A DNA stretch of 64,000 nt from Tupaia tana. Taxonomy: Eukaryota > Chordata > Mammalia > Scandentia > Tupaiidae. The notes under the pieces were generated by a model. It worked only from the letters and a program-made list of their open reading frames with translations. It was not told the DNA's origin and searched no databases. Location of the stretch: NCBI GenBank assembly GCA_026018925.1, contig JAKSZU010000009.1:31316083-31380082 (forward strand). Direction: 5' to 3'. Position 1 is the stretch's first letter; the number at the start of each line of letters is the position of its first letter. Positions 12,139-23,950 of this stretch are shown here, in pieces. Position numbers and translations under genes: made by a program.

Positions 12139-12390
12139 TGGGACCAGCAGGTGGCAAAGCAATTAAGGCACTGGACTCCCACATAACCAACTGTGGTTTG
12201 AGTCCTGGACCCGGCAGTTTGAAAATCACACACAGCATATGTGCATGTGTACCAAAATTCTGAGAAGAGAATGGAGAAGAAGAAATTGTGGCATGACCAT
12301 CTCCCCTGGGGAATGATTTCTCATTTTCCTTCTCTCTGGCGCATGCACACTCCCTTCTAAGTGCTTAATTCCTTTTTTTTTTTTTTTTGA
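12139..12390 (+). repeat. SINE-B copy
   Basis: Head 'gggaccagcaggtggca', B box ggtttgagtcc, body 'gagaagagaatggag' and a ctcccctgggga palindrome remnant. A T17 run at about 12373-12389 follows instead of a normal A-tail. Confidence 0.75.
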
Positions 12391-12398
12391 ATGAGTTA

Positions 12399-12546
12399 TT
12401 GGGGCCAGCAGTGGGCATAATGGCTATGTCGCTGGAATCCCACGTAGCCAACCGCGGTTAGAGTCCTGAACCCAGTGGCTTAAACTCGTGCTGTGTGCAT
12501 GTGCGTGCATCCCCAGGATCCCAAGAGGAGAATGGAGGAGAAGGGA
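12399..12546 (+). repeat. SINE-A copy, 3'-truncated
   Basis: Head 'ggggccagcag' through 'agaggagaatggaggagaag', then it stops. The pyrimidine tract and tail are missing. Retroposons normally lose 5' sequence, so this loss is more likely a later deletion. Confidence 0.75.
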
Positions 12547-13033
12547 CGTGACAGTCACTACTTTGGGTTATCATGGGAACAGTAGAGAATATAAAAAGAT
12601 TTCTTACTTCATACAAGCTTACATACTAGTGAACTGAGAGAAAAAATAAATAAAATTAAACAGAGAAAAGGGGAGATGTGTATGAGAAGGGCAAAAAATT
12701 TGTAATTTTAAATAAAAGTATTAGATAGTCTTCCAGGGGAGGAAGACATTTGAAAAAAAAATCTTAAAAACCTAAGGAAGCAAGTTCCACAGTTACCAGA
12801 AAAAATAACATATAAATTAAAGGAACTATAAAATGCAAAGACCCTGAGAGAAATAGAAAGGGAGTCACTATTTCTGGATACAAATGAATTACTGGGAAAA
12901 TAGTAGAAGATAAGTGTAGAGAGGCAATGCAATCTGCATTGAAGGTAGAAGACAACCACACAGAATGAAGCCTTATAAGGACCATTGTAAGAACTTGGCG
13001 GTTTTCTCTGAGTTATATGAAAAGCTATTGTAG

Positions 13034-13284
13034 GGGGACCATCAGTTGGTGTAATGGCTATGTCACTGTACTCCCACATAGTCAACTGCAGTTCAAGTCC
13101 CAGACCCGGCGGCTTAAACTCACTGGGCACATGTGCGTGCATGCCCAAGATGCCAAGAGGAAAATGGAGGAGAAGTTATTGTGGTGTGGCCATCCCCCCT
13201 TGGGGTTGATTTCTCACTTTCTATCTCTCTGTCTCTCTCTGTCTTTCTGGCGAGCACACACACCCTATAGCAAAAGCCTATGTG

Positions 13285-13285
<1 letters not shown>
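13034..13285 (+). repeat. SINE-A copy
   Basis: A full-length member with a B box (agttcaagtccc) and 'cccttggggttga' palindrome remnant. Its tail is replaced by a (TA)n/(CA)n microsatellite at about 13282-13320. Confidence 0.85.
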
Positions 13286-13316
<31 letters not shown>

Positions 13317-14265
13317 TATTCAACAGAAATGTGAGATGATTTAACATATTTTAAAATGGCTGCTGCAATGAGTGAATGTAAGCAAGAAAAGAATAAGGAA
13401 GGTCTTTTAGAAAGTTATTGGAGAAAAATATAAAGATCAAAAAATCCTTGAAAAACCCAAGCCTTTTATATACATCATTTGCCAGTACTGTAAGTAAACT
13501 GTCAGGTTTTATTGTTAAAAAGAAAAAAAAAAAGAAAGAAAGAAAGCTATTGGAATAATCTAAATGAAGAATAATGGTGCCCTGGACCAGAGTGTCATTA
13601 GTGCTACTGTAAATCTGAAGCAAGAATAGGTATAATGGGTTACAGTGGGTGAGTGCAGGTACATCAAGGGAGAATAGATTGGCCTAGGGAGACATGTATT
13701 CTTATTTATCCAGAGAATCCCTATTAACATCCATTGTCTGAGTGTAGTTACAAAGTGCCCTATTTCTCTCTCCAAAGTGCCCTAGTTTGGGTGATAAATT
13801 GTATGGTGATCTTGGTTGTAACTGAAGAAACATGGAAATAAATTTGGCTGAGACCTAAGATGATCTTAGATGTGCCTGTTCTGTAAGTTGAAGGTTATTT
13901 GTCTTCATTTGGTCCAATAGCAAGCATATATTACTAGTAATAAGTTTTTGTTTTATTTCTGAATGATACACATTCATTTTCTAAAGAACAAAATAAAATA
14001 AACTGTCATAATCCCATTCTTAAGATAAGTCATTGATAAATGTTATTTGTATACATATAAACTGGATCTATCTGCATATATGCTTCTTTTGAAGTATCGT
14101 GTTTTAGGAGAGCCAGATAAAAAAATGCAGATTATGATACTGATTATAATTCCTAGTGATTAAGAGGTTGGAGTCAAGGGTATATATTTAGGAATCATAA
14201 ACTCCTAAATGGTTATCAAAGCCATAAGTTCAAATGAAGTCAAGGAAGAGGTAATTATTAAGAAA

Positions 14266-14520
14266 TGAACACAGGGCTCAGTCATGGTAGCATGAGTGGT
14301 AGCCATCACATTGTGGGGTTAGGACAACATGAAAGGCCTAAGTTCAGATCTCACACCAGTCTGAGCCTGCTGGCCATGGTATCATGTGTCTGTGATCCTA
14401 GCCAAAAAGGAAGCTGGGGCAGAGGATTGCGATGTCAAGAATCTGTAGAAAACATCTCTCCCCTCCATCCCTACCTCATCTTGCTCTCTCTCAAAAACAA
14501 AAACAGTGAAAAATTCTAAC
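14266..14520 (+). repeat. SINE-D-like copy
   Basis: A tRNA-like head ('gtggtagccatcacattg', then a degraded B box 'agttcagatctcac'), 'gcagaggattgcgatgtc', a ctctctctc tract and a short (AACTA)n tail. Divergent from the main family. Confidence 0.5.
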
Positions 14521-14704
14521 TAACTAACTAAACAGAGATAACTTTGGAAATAAAATTTCGGGACAGTGGAACAGACATAATCTTTATAAAGGATAGAGAA
14601 GGACCGTTCATAAAATAGACAGAAGAAAGAGGATAACATCACACAGTTTTAACTACTGTAGCTATGCCAACAAGTCCCAAAATTTATATTTCTGGGTAAT
14701 ATAT

Positions 14705-15105
14705 TTTTCCTAAACTCCAGAACTGGATATTGCTATGGTCTACATATGATTTGACCCTTAAAGGTTCATGTTCTGGAAGCTTTCTCCCTAATGTAATGGT
14801 TTGGGGAAGTGGTAAACCTTTATGAAGTAGGGCCTAGTACGAGACAATACTAGCCAATTGACTAGGGGAAAGGGAGGGACACACTGAAGAAGTGGAGAAT
14901 GGCGTTCCCTGTATCTCTTCACATGTGTCCAGTTTTCTCTTTCCTTCCATTGCTCATATTGTGATGTAGCTCCAGAGGTCAATCTGATGTCAGTTCCATG
15001 CCTTTGGGGCCACCAGAATTGTGATCTATATAAATCATTATTTTTAATCACTCAATCTCAAGTGTTTCTGTTTAGCAACATAAAAGCAGACTAATACTTG
15101 TATCA
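14705..15105 (+). mobile_element. MaLR (MST-like) LTR, old
   Basis: Starts near 'tgctatggtctacatatga' and passes through 'ccctaatgtaatggttt' and a 'ccaccagaattgtgatc' to an end near 'aaaagcagactaatac'. This layout matches MST/MLT-type solo LTRs. Internal sequence has decayed. Confidence 0.65.
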
Positions 15106-15363
15106 AACCACCCACCTGAAATCTTGACTAGAATATGTAATAGTCATCTCAAACTTAACCTAACCAAAACTAAACTGTTGACTTCCTTTCTAAAACTTGA
15201 TTCTATTCATAAACTTCCCCATTCTTCCAGTTTCTAAAACCATATACCTTAGAGTAATCTTTAACTCCCTTTTATCTCTCCTATGCAGTATTCTATGCAT
15301 AAGAAAAAACTTTTTGACTATGATTTCAAAATAACATCTATGTAGAACTTGAAAACTTCTAAT

Positions 15364-15651
15364 TTTATTTTATTTGTATTTATTTATTTATTTTGGAGAG
15401 GTTTTTGTTATAGGGTATGTGCGCTCACCAGAAAGACAGAGAGAGACAAAGAGACAGAAAGCTAGAAATCACCCCCCCCCCATGGGGGATGGCCATGCCG
15501 CAATCCCATCTCCTCCATTCTCCTCTTGGGATCTGGGGCACGCACACACACACACACCTGGCGTGAGTTTAAGCCACCAGGTCCACCACTTGAACCGCGG
15601 TTGACTACATGGGAGTCCAGCGACATAGCCATTATGCCAACCGCTGGTCCC
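15364..15651 (-). repeat. SINE-A copy with 13-bp TSD
   Basis: A full-length minus-strand copy with 'ggagaggtttttgttatagg', a C13 run where the palindrome lies, and 'cagcgacatagccattatg'. GAAAACTTCTAAT flanks it at 15351-15363 and 15652-15664. Confidence 0.9.
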
Positions 15652-15664
15652 GAAAACTTCTAAT

Positions 15665-16912
15665 CACCTCTGCAGCTGTGACCTTTCTTTCACATATCAT
15701 CATCTCTTTCCTGGATTAATGCTACACCATCCTAACTGGTTTTACTGCTTATAGCCTATCGTGTTCAGTGAATTCTTAACATAGTACTCATATTAATTAA
15801 AATGATTATTGGCAATAATAGTTTCATTAGAGAGGTAAGGGTAGGAGTTATAATTGCAGTCAGGTAAAGAGAGAATGGGAGGTGTGGAAGAAATAACAAG
15901 ATAATTTTTAAAGGTATTTGGCTATGAGGACATTCGCTCTTCTGTTTGGTGTCCTAACTTCCTGCTGCTACTCTTCTACATTTTCATCTGTTTTTGTTGT
16001 GTTGTTTTTGCTGTTGTTGTGTTTTGTTTTATCTCCTGCTTCCAGAACACTTTTCTATAGTTTCAGCCCTGACATGCCTTTTATAGCTGTTAATTTCAAT
16101 ACCATTACATGTTTTGTCTTTTCCAAAAGGTGCTTTGTCATAATTAAAAGATAGAAATGTAAGCTCACTATGGGTCTTATATTTATCTGGATATGAGTTA
16201 TAACACCATTATTAATCTAAAAAAGTTTGAAGAAGAACAAATAAAAAATCTCCTAAGAGAAAAATCTAATTTTCATAACTTGTTTAGATTATCTTTCTCA
16301 CCCAAATGAGTTTAATTCACCAGCATATTTACTTACTTTTTTTCTCTTGAATTGATATCTTTTATAAGAAGTACAAAGATGTACAACCTATTTTCAAGAA
16401 GTATGTCTTTTTTCCAAAGGGAGTAATACTCTACTTGCATGATCTACCATGACTCATGATGGCAACTAGTAAAGATTATATCTCAGAATATTTAAAATAT
16501 CTCTATTCATGTCCAATTTGAATTGTGAGAAGGGTAGCTCTCTCTGGAGGCCGAAGGTTGAAAAGATCATTTACCTTCCAGCTTTTACATGCCATTCATT
16601 AATTTCTGATCATTTTCGGTAGAATGAAGGTTTTCTGGAAAGACTAAGATTAATACATTATTGCTTTATGAGACTTGATAATATTGGAGGTTAAGGTTTA
16701 CTGCTAGAAGGTGTTTACTGGGTGGTGACAATACATGCTTTTCTGGCTATGGAATATACCAAAAAACAATGGCAACTCAAACTTATGAATGGCTATGACT
16801 ATGAAATTTCCAGTTGTTCTATATTAAGCCATAAAAAAGAGTTCAATTAATTCCACAACATATTAGTTTCATTTAAAATCCCTAGTGTGATAAAACTAGA
16901 AATTAGTAATTA
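15665..16912. other. unassigned sequence
   Basis: No gene or confident repeat. The frame at 15918-16154 lies in a T-rich (tgttg)n-like stretch and looks like low-complexity noise. Confidence 0.35.
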
Positions 16913-17047
16913 GGGGCTAACCAAACAAAACCCCACTATCTACATCCCTCCTTGGGGGTGATTTCTCGTTTTCTGTCTCTGTCTCTCTCTGTGTCTCCAG
17001 TGAACACACGCACCCTAGAGCAAAAATCTTGATTAAAAAAAAAAACC
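16913..17047 (+). repeat. SINE-A 3' half with internal deletion
   Basis: 'ccttgggggtgatttctcg', a tctgtctctgtctctc tract and 'cgcaccctagagcaaaaatc' with an A-tail remain. The tRNA head is reduced to a few bases. Confidence 0.75.
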
Positions 17048-17819
17048 TGCTGAAAGGCAGGAGAAATTTAACATGAAGGATAGAGAAATGGAGGAATGTA
17101 CAGTCTGTTCTTTCTACATTATTACACAAAATGCTTTCCTCTGCAGGTACATGACAGCTGACTCTGTACTCTGTATGATAAGAAATAAAGGTTATAAATC
17201 TAAAACATTAATGGATCCAAACTATATTTCTAGAAGCAAGTACAGTAATGCTCTTTTGTGAAACAAGTTTCGAAAATGACAGAGGATAGCATGAAGGGTC
17301 ACACCCACTTTAGTGACTTTCATATCACACAAAGAGAAATGTACAATGAGTTGTCTTTCATGTTTGAAAAATGGTATTATTAACTCACCATTAGGAAGAG
17401 TATGTTCCATAAAAGTATTCTTTGTAGTTTATAAATGGAATCATAATTTAAATATTGTAGTGGAACTTACTTAAAGAAACTGCACTTTGAAACCATGACA
17501 AATAAAACTATTCAATGCATAAAAAAATGAACAACTGAAGAAAAGTGAAGAAATATATACTGAATAAAATACTAACCCTGAAGCTCACATTTGAACTGAA
17601 GAAAAGAAAAATCTTAATTATCTTTTAAACCATAATTCTCTAAATCAGCAATAATCAATCCATGGCTAATCCTCATATGGTTTTAGAAACAAGTGTGATG
17701 ATATTATTTATCAATTTTTTATTGATGAGAAAATTTAAAAACCTACAATAAAAATAAAGATAGCATTATAGTCTGTTCATAACAATGCTGGAAGACATAT
17801 TAAGAAGATAGAAGACTAG

Positions 17820-17905
17820 CTGTTCTGGTTACTTTCCTCTGCAATCTTGGGAAAATTATCTACCTCATTTGCATCTCTGTTTCATAATCTATAAAACTGG
17901 ATAAC
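17820..17905 (+). repeat. MIR fragment
   Basis: 'caatcttgggaaaattatc', 'tctgtttcataatctataa' and 'aactggataacaagga' match the centre of MIR. Confidence 0.55.
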
Positions 17906-18269
17906 AAGGACTTCCACTTCCAAAAAAATAAAATTTTCCCTATGATACATAAATATCTTCATTCCAAATAACTGGAGAGAAAATACCAGCTGGAAATTTC
18001 AGGACTCAAGGAACAACTCAGTCACAGTGATGAGTTCCATGGGTTTTCTTTTTGCTTCATATATACAGATATTGCAGATGTGGGGCTGAAAAAGCCAACA
18101 ACTTTGAAATGCTAATGAATAGAAAAAACAACAACCATAAAATCTTGCTGTCTCTGGACAAAGGACCATGATAGAGGTAGTCTAACAAGATAAGAAACAT
18201 TTAGAAAATAGCAGCTCTACTCTATCCAAACACCATAGAACAAATCAAACCTTAAAAATATCCATGATG

Positions 18270-18530
18270 GGGATCAGCAGTTAGCGTAATGGCTATGTCG
18301 CTGGACTCCCATGTAGTCAACCGTGGTTCATGTCCCGGACCCAGTGACTTGAAACTCACACCGGGCACGTGTGCGTGCGTGCCCAAGATCCCGAGAGGAG
18401 AATGGAGAAGGGATTGCGGTGTGGCCATCCCTCCTGGGGGGTGATATTTTGCTTTCTGTCTCTCTGTCTCTCTCTCTCTGTCTGGTGAGCGCACACGTCC
18501 TATAGCAAAAACCTCTCCAAAAAAAAAAAA
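18270..18530 (+). repeat. SINE-A copy, first of a tandem pair
   Basis: A full-length young-type member (tagcgtaatgg A box; 'atcccgagaggagaatgga'; 'ctcctggggggtg'). TCCATGATG precedes it (18261-18269) and follows it (18532-18540). Confidence 0.9.
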
Positions 18531-18540
18531 ATCCATGATG

Positions 18541-18800
18541 GGGACCAGCAGTTAGTGTAATGGCTATGTCGCTGAACTCCCATGTAGTCGACCGCGGTTT
18601 GAGTCCCGGACCCGGTGGCTTAGACTCACACCAGGCGTGTGTGCATGCTTACCTAAGATCCCGAGAGGAGAATGGAGGAGAAGGGATTGAAGCTTGGCTA
18701 TCCCCTCCCCCCCGGAGGTGATGTCTTGCTTTCTGTCTCTCTGTCTCTCTCACAAGGACATCCACCCTATAGCAAAAATCTCACTAAAACAAAACAAAAC
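18541..18800 (+). repeat. SINE-A copy, second of a tandem pair
   Basis: It begins immediately after the second ATCCATGATG. It has a good A box, a gtttgagtccc B box and a C-run/GGAGG palindrome remnant, and it ends in (AAAAC)n. The following bases (ATGAAACCCATGAC) may be a decayed third copy of the target. Confidence 0.9.
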
Positions 18801-21028
18801 AAAAATGAAACCCATGACAGTAGCTTGTAGATGGCTCACCTGGAGCTTCAGAAGCCATACATGGGTATCTGAGGTTTGACAATGGCCAAGAACAAATTTA
18901 GAGGTCAGAAGTCTAGGACAATATTTCAGTCAGTCAAAAAAATACTTCAGGGTCAAAAACAATGCAAAACCAGTTACGACAAATCTTAAGAAGATTAACA
19001 TTATGAGTGATGAAAAAGTTAAGAGCGTGAATAAAGGTTTTGTAAACATATGAAAAGAACTTGTATACTTTTCAATAGGCTTCTCTTGAAACTCCGCAGA
19101 AAGATCTGATTCTTCAGTGGCATCATGAAAATCAACCTGTAATGTTGATGAAGTTATAAGATTAATGGCTCAGTTATAATACACTGATAATTTATCAAAT
19201 CACCCCAAAAGTTCCAAAAATTAAATTTTCCATAAAAAATAAATACCCATGACAGTAAAGGCTTGTTAAGGAAATCAAGATGACTACTCTCACTAAAGAG
19301 TAACAAAGTACTCCAATATTAAATGCCTAAAAAACAGCTGAAGAAAAATGAAGAAAATAATACTGGACCTAAATACTAGCTCTGAAGTCAACATTTAAAC
19401 TGCAAAAAAGCCAAATTAAATTACCTTTCAAGACTTTTAAATCAGAATTCTCTAAATCAGTAATGACCAATCCATGGCTAGATGGTGTAAGAGAAGGCTG
19501 AGTAGACATCAATCTTCTCTCCTCTAGATGGTGTCTGAGAAGACTAAATAGAGATCTCTGATTTTCAACTCCACTAGACAGTAACAAATACTCTCTGATG
19601 AGAGTTAATCTTCCTTCCCCTGGAGGAGAAGTGTTAGAGGATGCAAGACAAACAGAAGATTCAAATAACATCCAGAGTATCACAGAATAAAACTGTCAAT
19701 ATCTCAGTAGAAAATTCTTCATCATAAAAAGAAATAGGGAAATATTGAACTCAATGAAAAAGACAACAGATGCTGAGATTGAGAAGACAGAAATGTTAAT
19801 TATCTAACAAAAATCTTAAAGAAGCCATCATAACATTGTTTTAACAAGGAATTATGAACATGTTTAAGACAAATGAGAGGAAAAAATATTGTTAAAGAAG
19901 CAAAATATATGGAGAACCAAATGGAAAATTTAAAATTGTAATACACAATAAAAAATAACAATTTTAAAATTGCAATAGATATACTCAAAAGCTAAAGGGA
20001 GGACACACAGATTAGAATCAATGTGTTCTTTGTATTATCCTTTATAATAGATGGGTAAATGTAAAAAAAAGAAGAATAAATGAATTCAGTGGTAGAAAAT
20101 ATAAATTGCCAGTCATAACAACAGCAAATAAAAAACAGGTTGGAAATAATAAAAAAAAAAAAAACAACAAAAAGCACAGAACAGATCCTCAAAGACCTCT
20201 GAAACTATTTTAAAAAATGTAGCTTTCATACTATTTGAGTTCCAGAAGAAGTGGAAGAAGAAAATGGTTTCAAAAAATATTCAAAGTCTTTCTTGGATCT
20301 AGAAGCTTTCCAAATTTGGGTAAACACATAGACCTACAAAGATTTCCAAATTTGGTAAAAATATAAACCTACAGATTCAAGAAATTGCACGATTCCTAAA
20401 CATAACACCCCCCAATACACACTAAAACATATCATCAAGCTTCTGAAAATTAACAACAAAGATAAAACCTTGAAAGCAGCCAGAGATAAAAATCATATTA
20501 ACTGTAAAACACCAAAATAACAGTGGACATCGCAACAGAAAATATGGAGTCCAATAAAGCGGTAAGTGTAAAAATAAAAGAACTGTCATCCCCAAATACA
20601 ATATCTAGTAAAAATATCTTTAAGAAATGAGGAAGAATTCAAAACATTCTCAGAAAAATGAAGAGTAGAAAAATGAAGAGAATGTATCACTAGCAGACCT
20701 ATCTGAAAAGAATGGCTAAAGAACTTTTTTAAACAGAGGGAAAATGATAAAAGTAGAGATTGTGAAACATCAGAAAAGAAAAATTAACACAGTAAGCAAA
20801 AATATTACTAAACATGCATTTCTCTTGAGATTTGTAAGTTACTTTGAATAATTGAAACAAAACAATTAATTATAATATATTGTGTGGTTCTAAATACATG
20901 TACAGCAAATATTCAAGGCAACTGAACTATAAATGACAAAAGGTAAGGGGGAATAAGGTTTCTATATTTCACTAAAACTGGTAAAATAATGATAACAATA
21001 GACTGTGATAAGCTATGCATATATGATA

Positions 21029-21153
21029 GGTCTTCAAATAGTTCATGAACAACTAGCATTATGGAAAAAGTATGCATGGATTTCAAAATGATTTGCATCA
21101 AAATATACTCATGCTACAATTCCACTTTTCCACAAACTTTTTGAAGTCCCCTT
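21029..21153. mobile_element. mariner-like MITE
   Basis: Inverted ends: 'ggtcttcaaatagttcatga' at left and the complement of 'ccacaaactttttgaagtcc' at right, flanked by TA on both sides. L1M sequence continues on either side. The element is too short to encode a transposase. A second copy is at 34566-34673. Confidence 0.65.
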
Positions 21154-21692
21154 GTAAAATGTAATATATCAAGCATATTAAAGAAACCTGCATGAAAGTA
21201 GGAAAAATAAACTGGTGGAATGAAAAGAGAGAAGGAAATGAAAACAAAAATGGGTCAATTAATCACATTAAATACTAATGCTCTGAATACACCAATAAAA
21301 CACAGATTACCATAATGGTTTAAAACACATGACCCAACTATGTGCCAGAAGTTGACTTCAAATACAATTACATTGTCAGGTTTAATGTGAAAGAATGGAA
21401 AATTTTGTACTATGCAAAAACTAATTTAAAGAAGTAAGATGTGACTTGATTAACATCCTATAAGTAAATTTAAGAGCAAAAATGACCAGGGACAAAAGGT
21501 AACATTATACAAGGAGAAAAGGAATAATCCACCAAGAAGATGTAGCAATTTGTACATAACAAATAACAGAGTTGCAATATATATGAAGCAAAACATCACA
21601 TAAACAGAAGGGAAAAAAACCTGTGGTTATAATTGAGAACACAAAGCTCTCAATAACCAACACAACAGCTAAGACATAAGAGACAATGATGA

Positions 21693-23014
21693 AGGCTAGC
21701 AGGTGGCAGGGAGGTTAAGGCGATTAGATCCCTGCCGGGATCCAGCCTCGGCTGGAGTGGGTTATCTCGATGGAGGCAGCGCAGGAAAGGAAGAAGACTA
21801 AGGCCTCGTGCCTTTTCATGCACGTCCTCAGCCGGAGACCCCTCAGAGATCGCTCTCTGAAGAGTGACAACTGCTAGGAATCATCGTGCGTTTTTATTGA
21901 AAATGTGTTACATGCAAGTAAATGGAAGAGGGGCTACGTGTTTTAATTATCAGCTCATAAAGTTTTAAAAATAGGGAACATAGATTCTATTCAGGGTTGG
22001 ATTAAGGGTGGGTCTAGTGCAGTTCCGCAATTGTTCATTTGATGTAGGTGGGTCTCCATGGAATGCAGTTTCGGGAAAGTGGTTCCAGCAAGCAGAGATG
22101 ATTATCAGCTGATGCGGTGCAGCAGCCATCTTATGATTACCGGCAATGGTGCTGAGAAAAGAAAATCTCAAGTATAGATATTAGTTCTTATGGATCTTAA
22201 TAAAGAATGATACTTACATAGTTTTATAGGGATCTAAAACTTAATGTAAGGAATCCTAATGTATTTGTCTATTTTACTTGGTGAGGGCGGGGGTGTCCTG
22301 GGCCAGTTTCTGCCTAATCCTATTTTATGTAAAGAAACGATTATCTTTAAGTTTATGTTAAATGTATCTTGAAGGGCCTTCCAAAGGTCAAAATTATTTC
22401 TGCCTAGATAGAACTTCAGCCCATCCTCTATTGTGACCACGGAGATAAAGCATTGTAATTAACAGCAGGTGATTAGAGCAAAGGGGAGTGGTCGGGGGAC
22501 TTCCTGGAAAATTTTATCATATACTCAGGATGTATAAGAGAGCTATGTAATTCTTTTATAGCAGTATATTGGGGAGTCGGAGAGGGGGGTCACTTCCCAG
22601 CAAGGCTACCACAGTCTCTGGAGTGTACAACAAGTGGCCTTGCCAAACATGTTGAGTGGACCCAAGTTTTGTTCCTGGGTCAGGGGGCATACAACAGCGG
22701 CCTTGCCAACGTGCTGAACCGACTGGAAGCAGAGCTCAAAGGTCAGGGGGGCTCAGACAGATCCTGGGGCCCCGCTGGGTCGGTCTCCTCCAGATCACAA
22801 AGGGTTGACTGTGCAATTTGAGTCTCAGACCCAGAGACTTGAAAAAGAGGCTGTTCTCATGTGTATGCATGCCTGAAATCCCAAGAGGAGAAAGGAGAAG
22901 GGGTTGTAGTGTGGCCATTCCCCTAGGGAGTGATTTCTCACTTCCCTGTCTTTCTCTAGCTCTCTCTGGTGAGTGCACATGTCCTATAGCTAAACTTTGG
23001 GGAAAAAAAAAAAA
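21693..23014 (+). repeat. SINE-B copy interrupted by an LTR
   Basis: The head (21693-21730) and the remainder (22792-23014: 'ctgaaatcccaagaggaga', 'gcacatgtcctatagc', A-tail) form one SINE broken by the ERV-like LTR at 21731-22791. Confidence 0.8.
21731..22791 (-). mobile_element. ERV-like LTR (class II-like?), minus strand
   Basis: About 1.06 kb of non-SINE DNA lies inside a SINE, flanked by AGATC at 21726-21730 and 22792-22796. On the minus strand there is a TATA-like ctataaaag near 22553-22562, a second cctataaaac near 22222, an AATAAA at 21893-21898 and an 'ataagatggctgc' motif. A GC-rich U5-like end follows. I see no gag, pol or env reading frame, so it is a solo LTR or LTR plus a little flank. 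Terminal TG/CA are not clear at the AGATC borders, so the exact ends and the class are uncertain. Confidence 0.55.
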
Positions 23015-23324
23015 AGAACAATACAAAAAATTAAACACCATCATCAGATCTGAGTGACAAATATAGAACATCGCACAAAACAACAGTAAATACATTATTT
23101 TTAAATGCTTGCAGAACATACACAAATATAGATTATATCTGGGTCATAAAATAAATTTCAACAAATGTAAAAGTATTGCTATAATAGAAAGTATATTCTC
23201 TGAACACAATGGATTTTAAACTCAAAATAAAAATGAGAATGATGCCAGAAAAAAAATTTTGAAATGAAACAAACTTCTACATAATTCATGGGTTAAATCA
23301 TATATCTTTAAAAGAATAAAACTA

Positions 23325-23595
23325 GGGAACCAGCAGTTAGCGTAATGGCTATGTCTCTGGACTTCCACGTAGTCGACCACGGTTCACATCCCGGACCCGG
23401 TGGCTTAAAACTCACACTGGGCGCATGTGTGTGCGTGCCCAAGATCCCGAGAGAAGAATGGAGGAGAAGGGATTGCGGCATGACCATCCCCTCTGGGGGG
23501 TGATTTCTCGCTTTCTGTCTCTAGGTCTCTCTCTGTCTGTCTGGCGAGCGCACGCGCCCTATAGCGAAAACCTCTCCATAAAAAAAAAAAAAAAA
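23325..23595 (+). repeat. SINE-A copy with 14-bp TSD
   Basis: Young type, with 'cgagcgcacgcgccctatag' and many CpGs intact. AAAGAATAAAACTA at 23311-23324 and 23596-23609. Confidence 0.92.
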
Positions 23596-23715
23596 AAAGA
23601 ATAAAACTACTACACTAAACAGAGCAAAAATGAAAGTACAGCATTATTGTTCATTAGCCAAGATGTGGAATGGTTACGTGTCCATCAGTGAGTAAATGAA
23701 TAAAGAGAAGGAAAT

Positions 23716-23924
23716 CAGCCCAGCTGCAGTGGTATGATGCTGGAGCTAAGTAGGAGGCTTGTGTTCAGGTCCCAGGTCTACTTGAACAAGCAAGATGCAC
23801 CCAGAACAGCCTGTGATCCTGACTGGTTGAGAGTCTGTGAGGCAGATTGCAGTATGACAAGACACTGTTAAAGGTACTCCCACTCCATCTCTTATATCAA
23901 ATAAATGAGTGAAAAAAATCTTTA
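23716..23924 (+). repeat. SINE-D copy
   Basis: Head 'gctgcagtggtatgatgc', B box 'tgttcaggtccc', then 'cagattgcagtatgacaaga', ctcccactccatctc and an AAATAAATGAG tail. It resembles the copy at 26911 in its second half. Confidence 0.65.
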
Positions 23925-23929
23925 GTAGG

Positions 23930-23950
23930 AAGGGCAAGATGGCCAATTAG
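23930..23950 (+). promoter_or_regulatory. YY1-like site at L1 5' end
   Basis: The core AAGATGGC lies within 20 bp of the apparent 5' end of the L1. In human L1 a YY1 site at this position sets the transcription start. Function in this species is inferred. Confidence 0.4.

Larger units (their letters stand above)
12600..14700 (+). repeat. ancient dispersed mammalian repeat, two blocks
   Basis: Blocks at about 12660-13630 and 14120-14250 resemble an old medium-reiterated mammalian element: 'atgcaaagaccctgagagaa', 'ggttttattg' and later 'ggttggagtcaagggtata'. I cannot assign the family name. A related copy lies at 61370-62140. A SINE-A (13034-13285) and a SINE-D (14266-14520) sit inside. Confidence 0.35.
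17515..23720 (+). mobile_element. degraded L1M, plus strand, multiply interrupted
   Basis: ORF1-like DNA runs at about 19680-20840 ('caacagatgctgagattgag', 'accaaatggaaaatt', 'ttgaaagcagccagagataa'). Intergenic DNA follows at about 20840-21250, endonuclease-domain DNA at 21250-21690 ('catgacccaactatgtgcc', 'aatccaccaagaagatg') and 23020-23310, and 3'-end DNA at 23620-23710 ('gttcattagccaagatgtgg'). The reverse transcriptase section is deleted. All frames are broken. Later insertions: SINEs at 18270, 18541, 21693 and 23325, a MITE at 21029 and an LTR at 21731. The 5' part (17515-19680) is assigned only tentatively. Confidence 0.6.
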
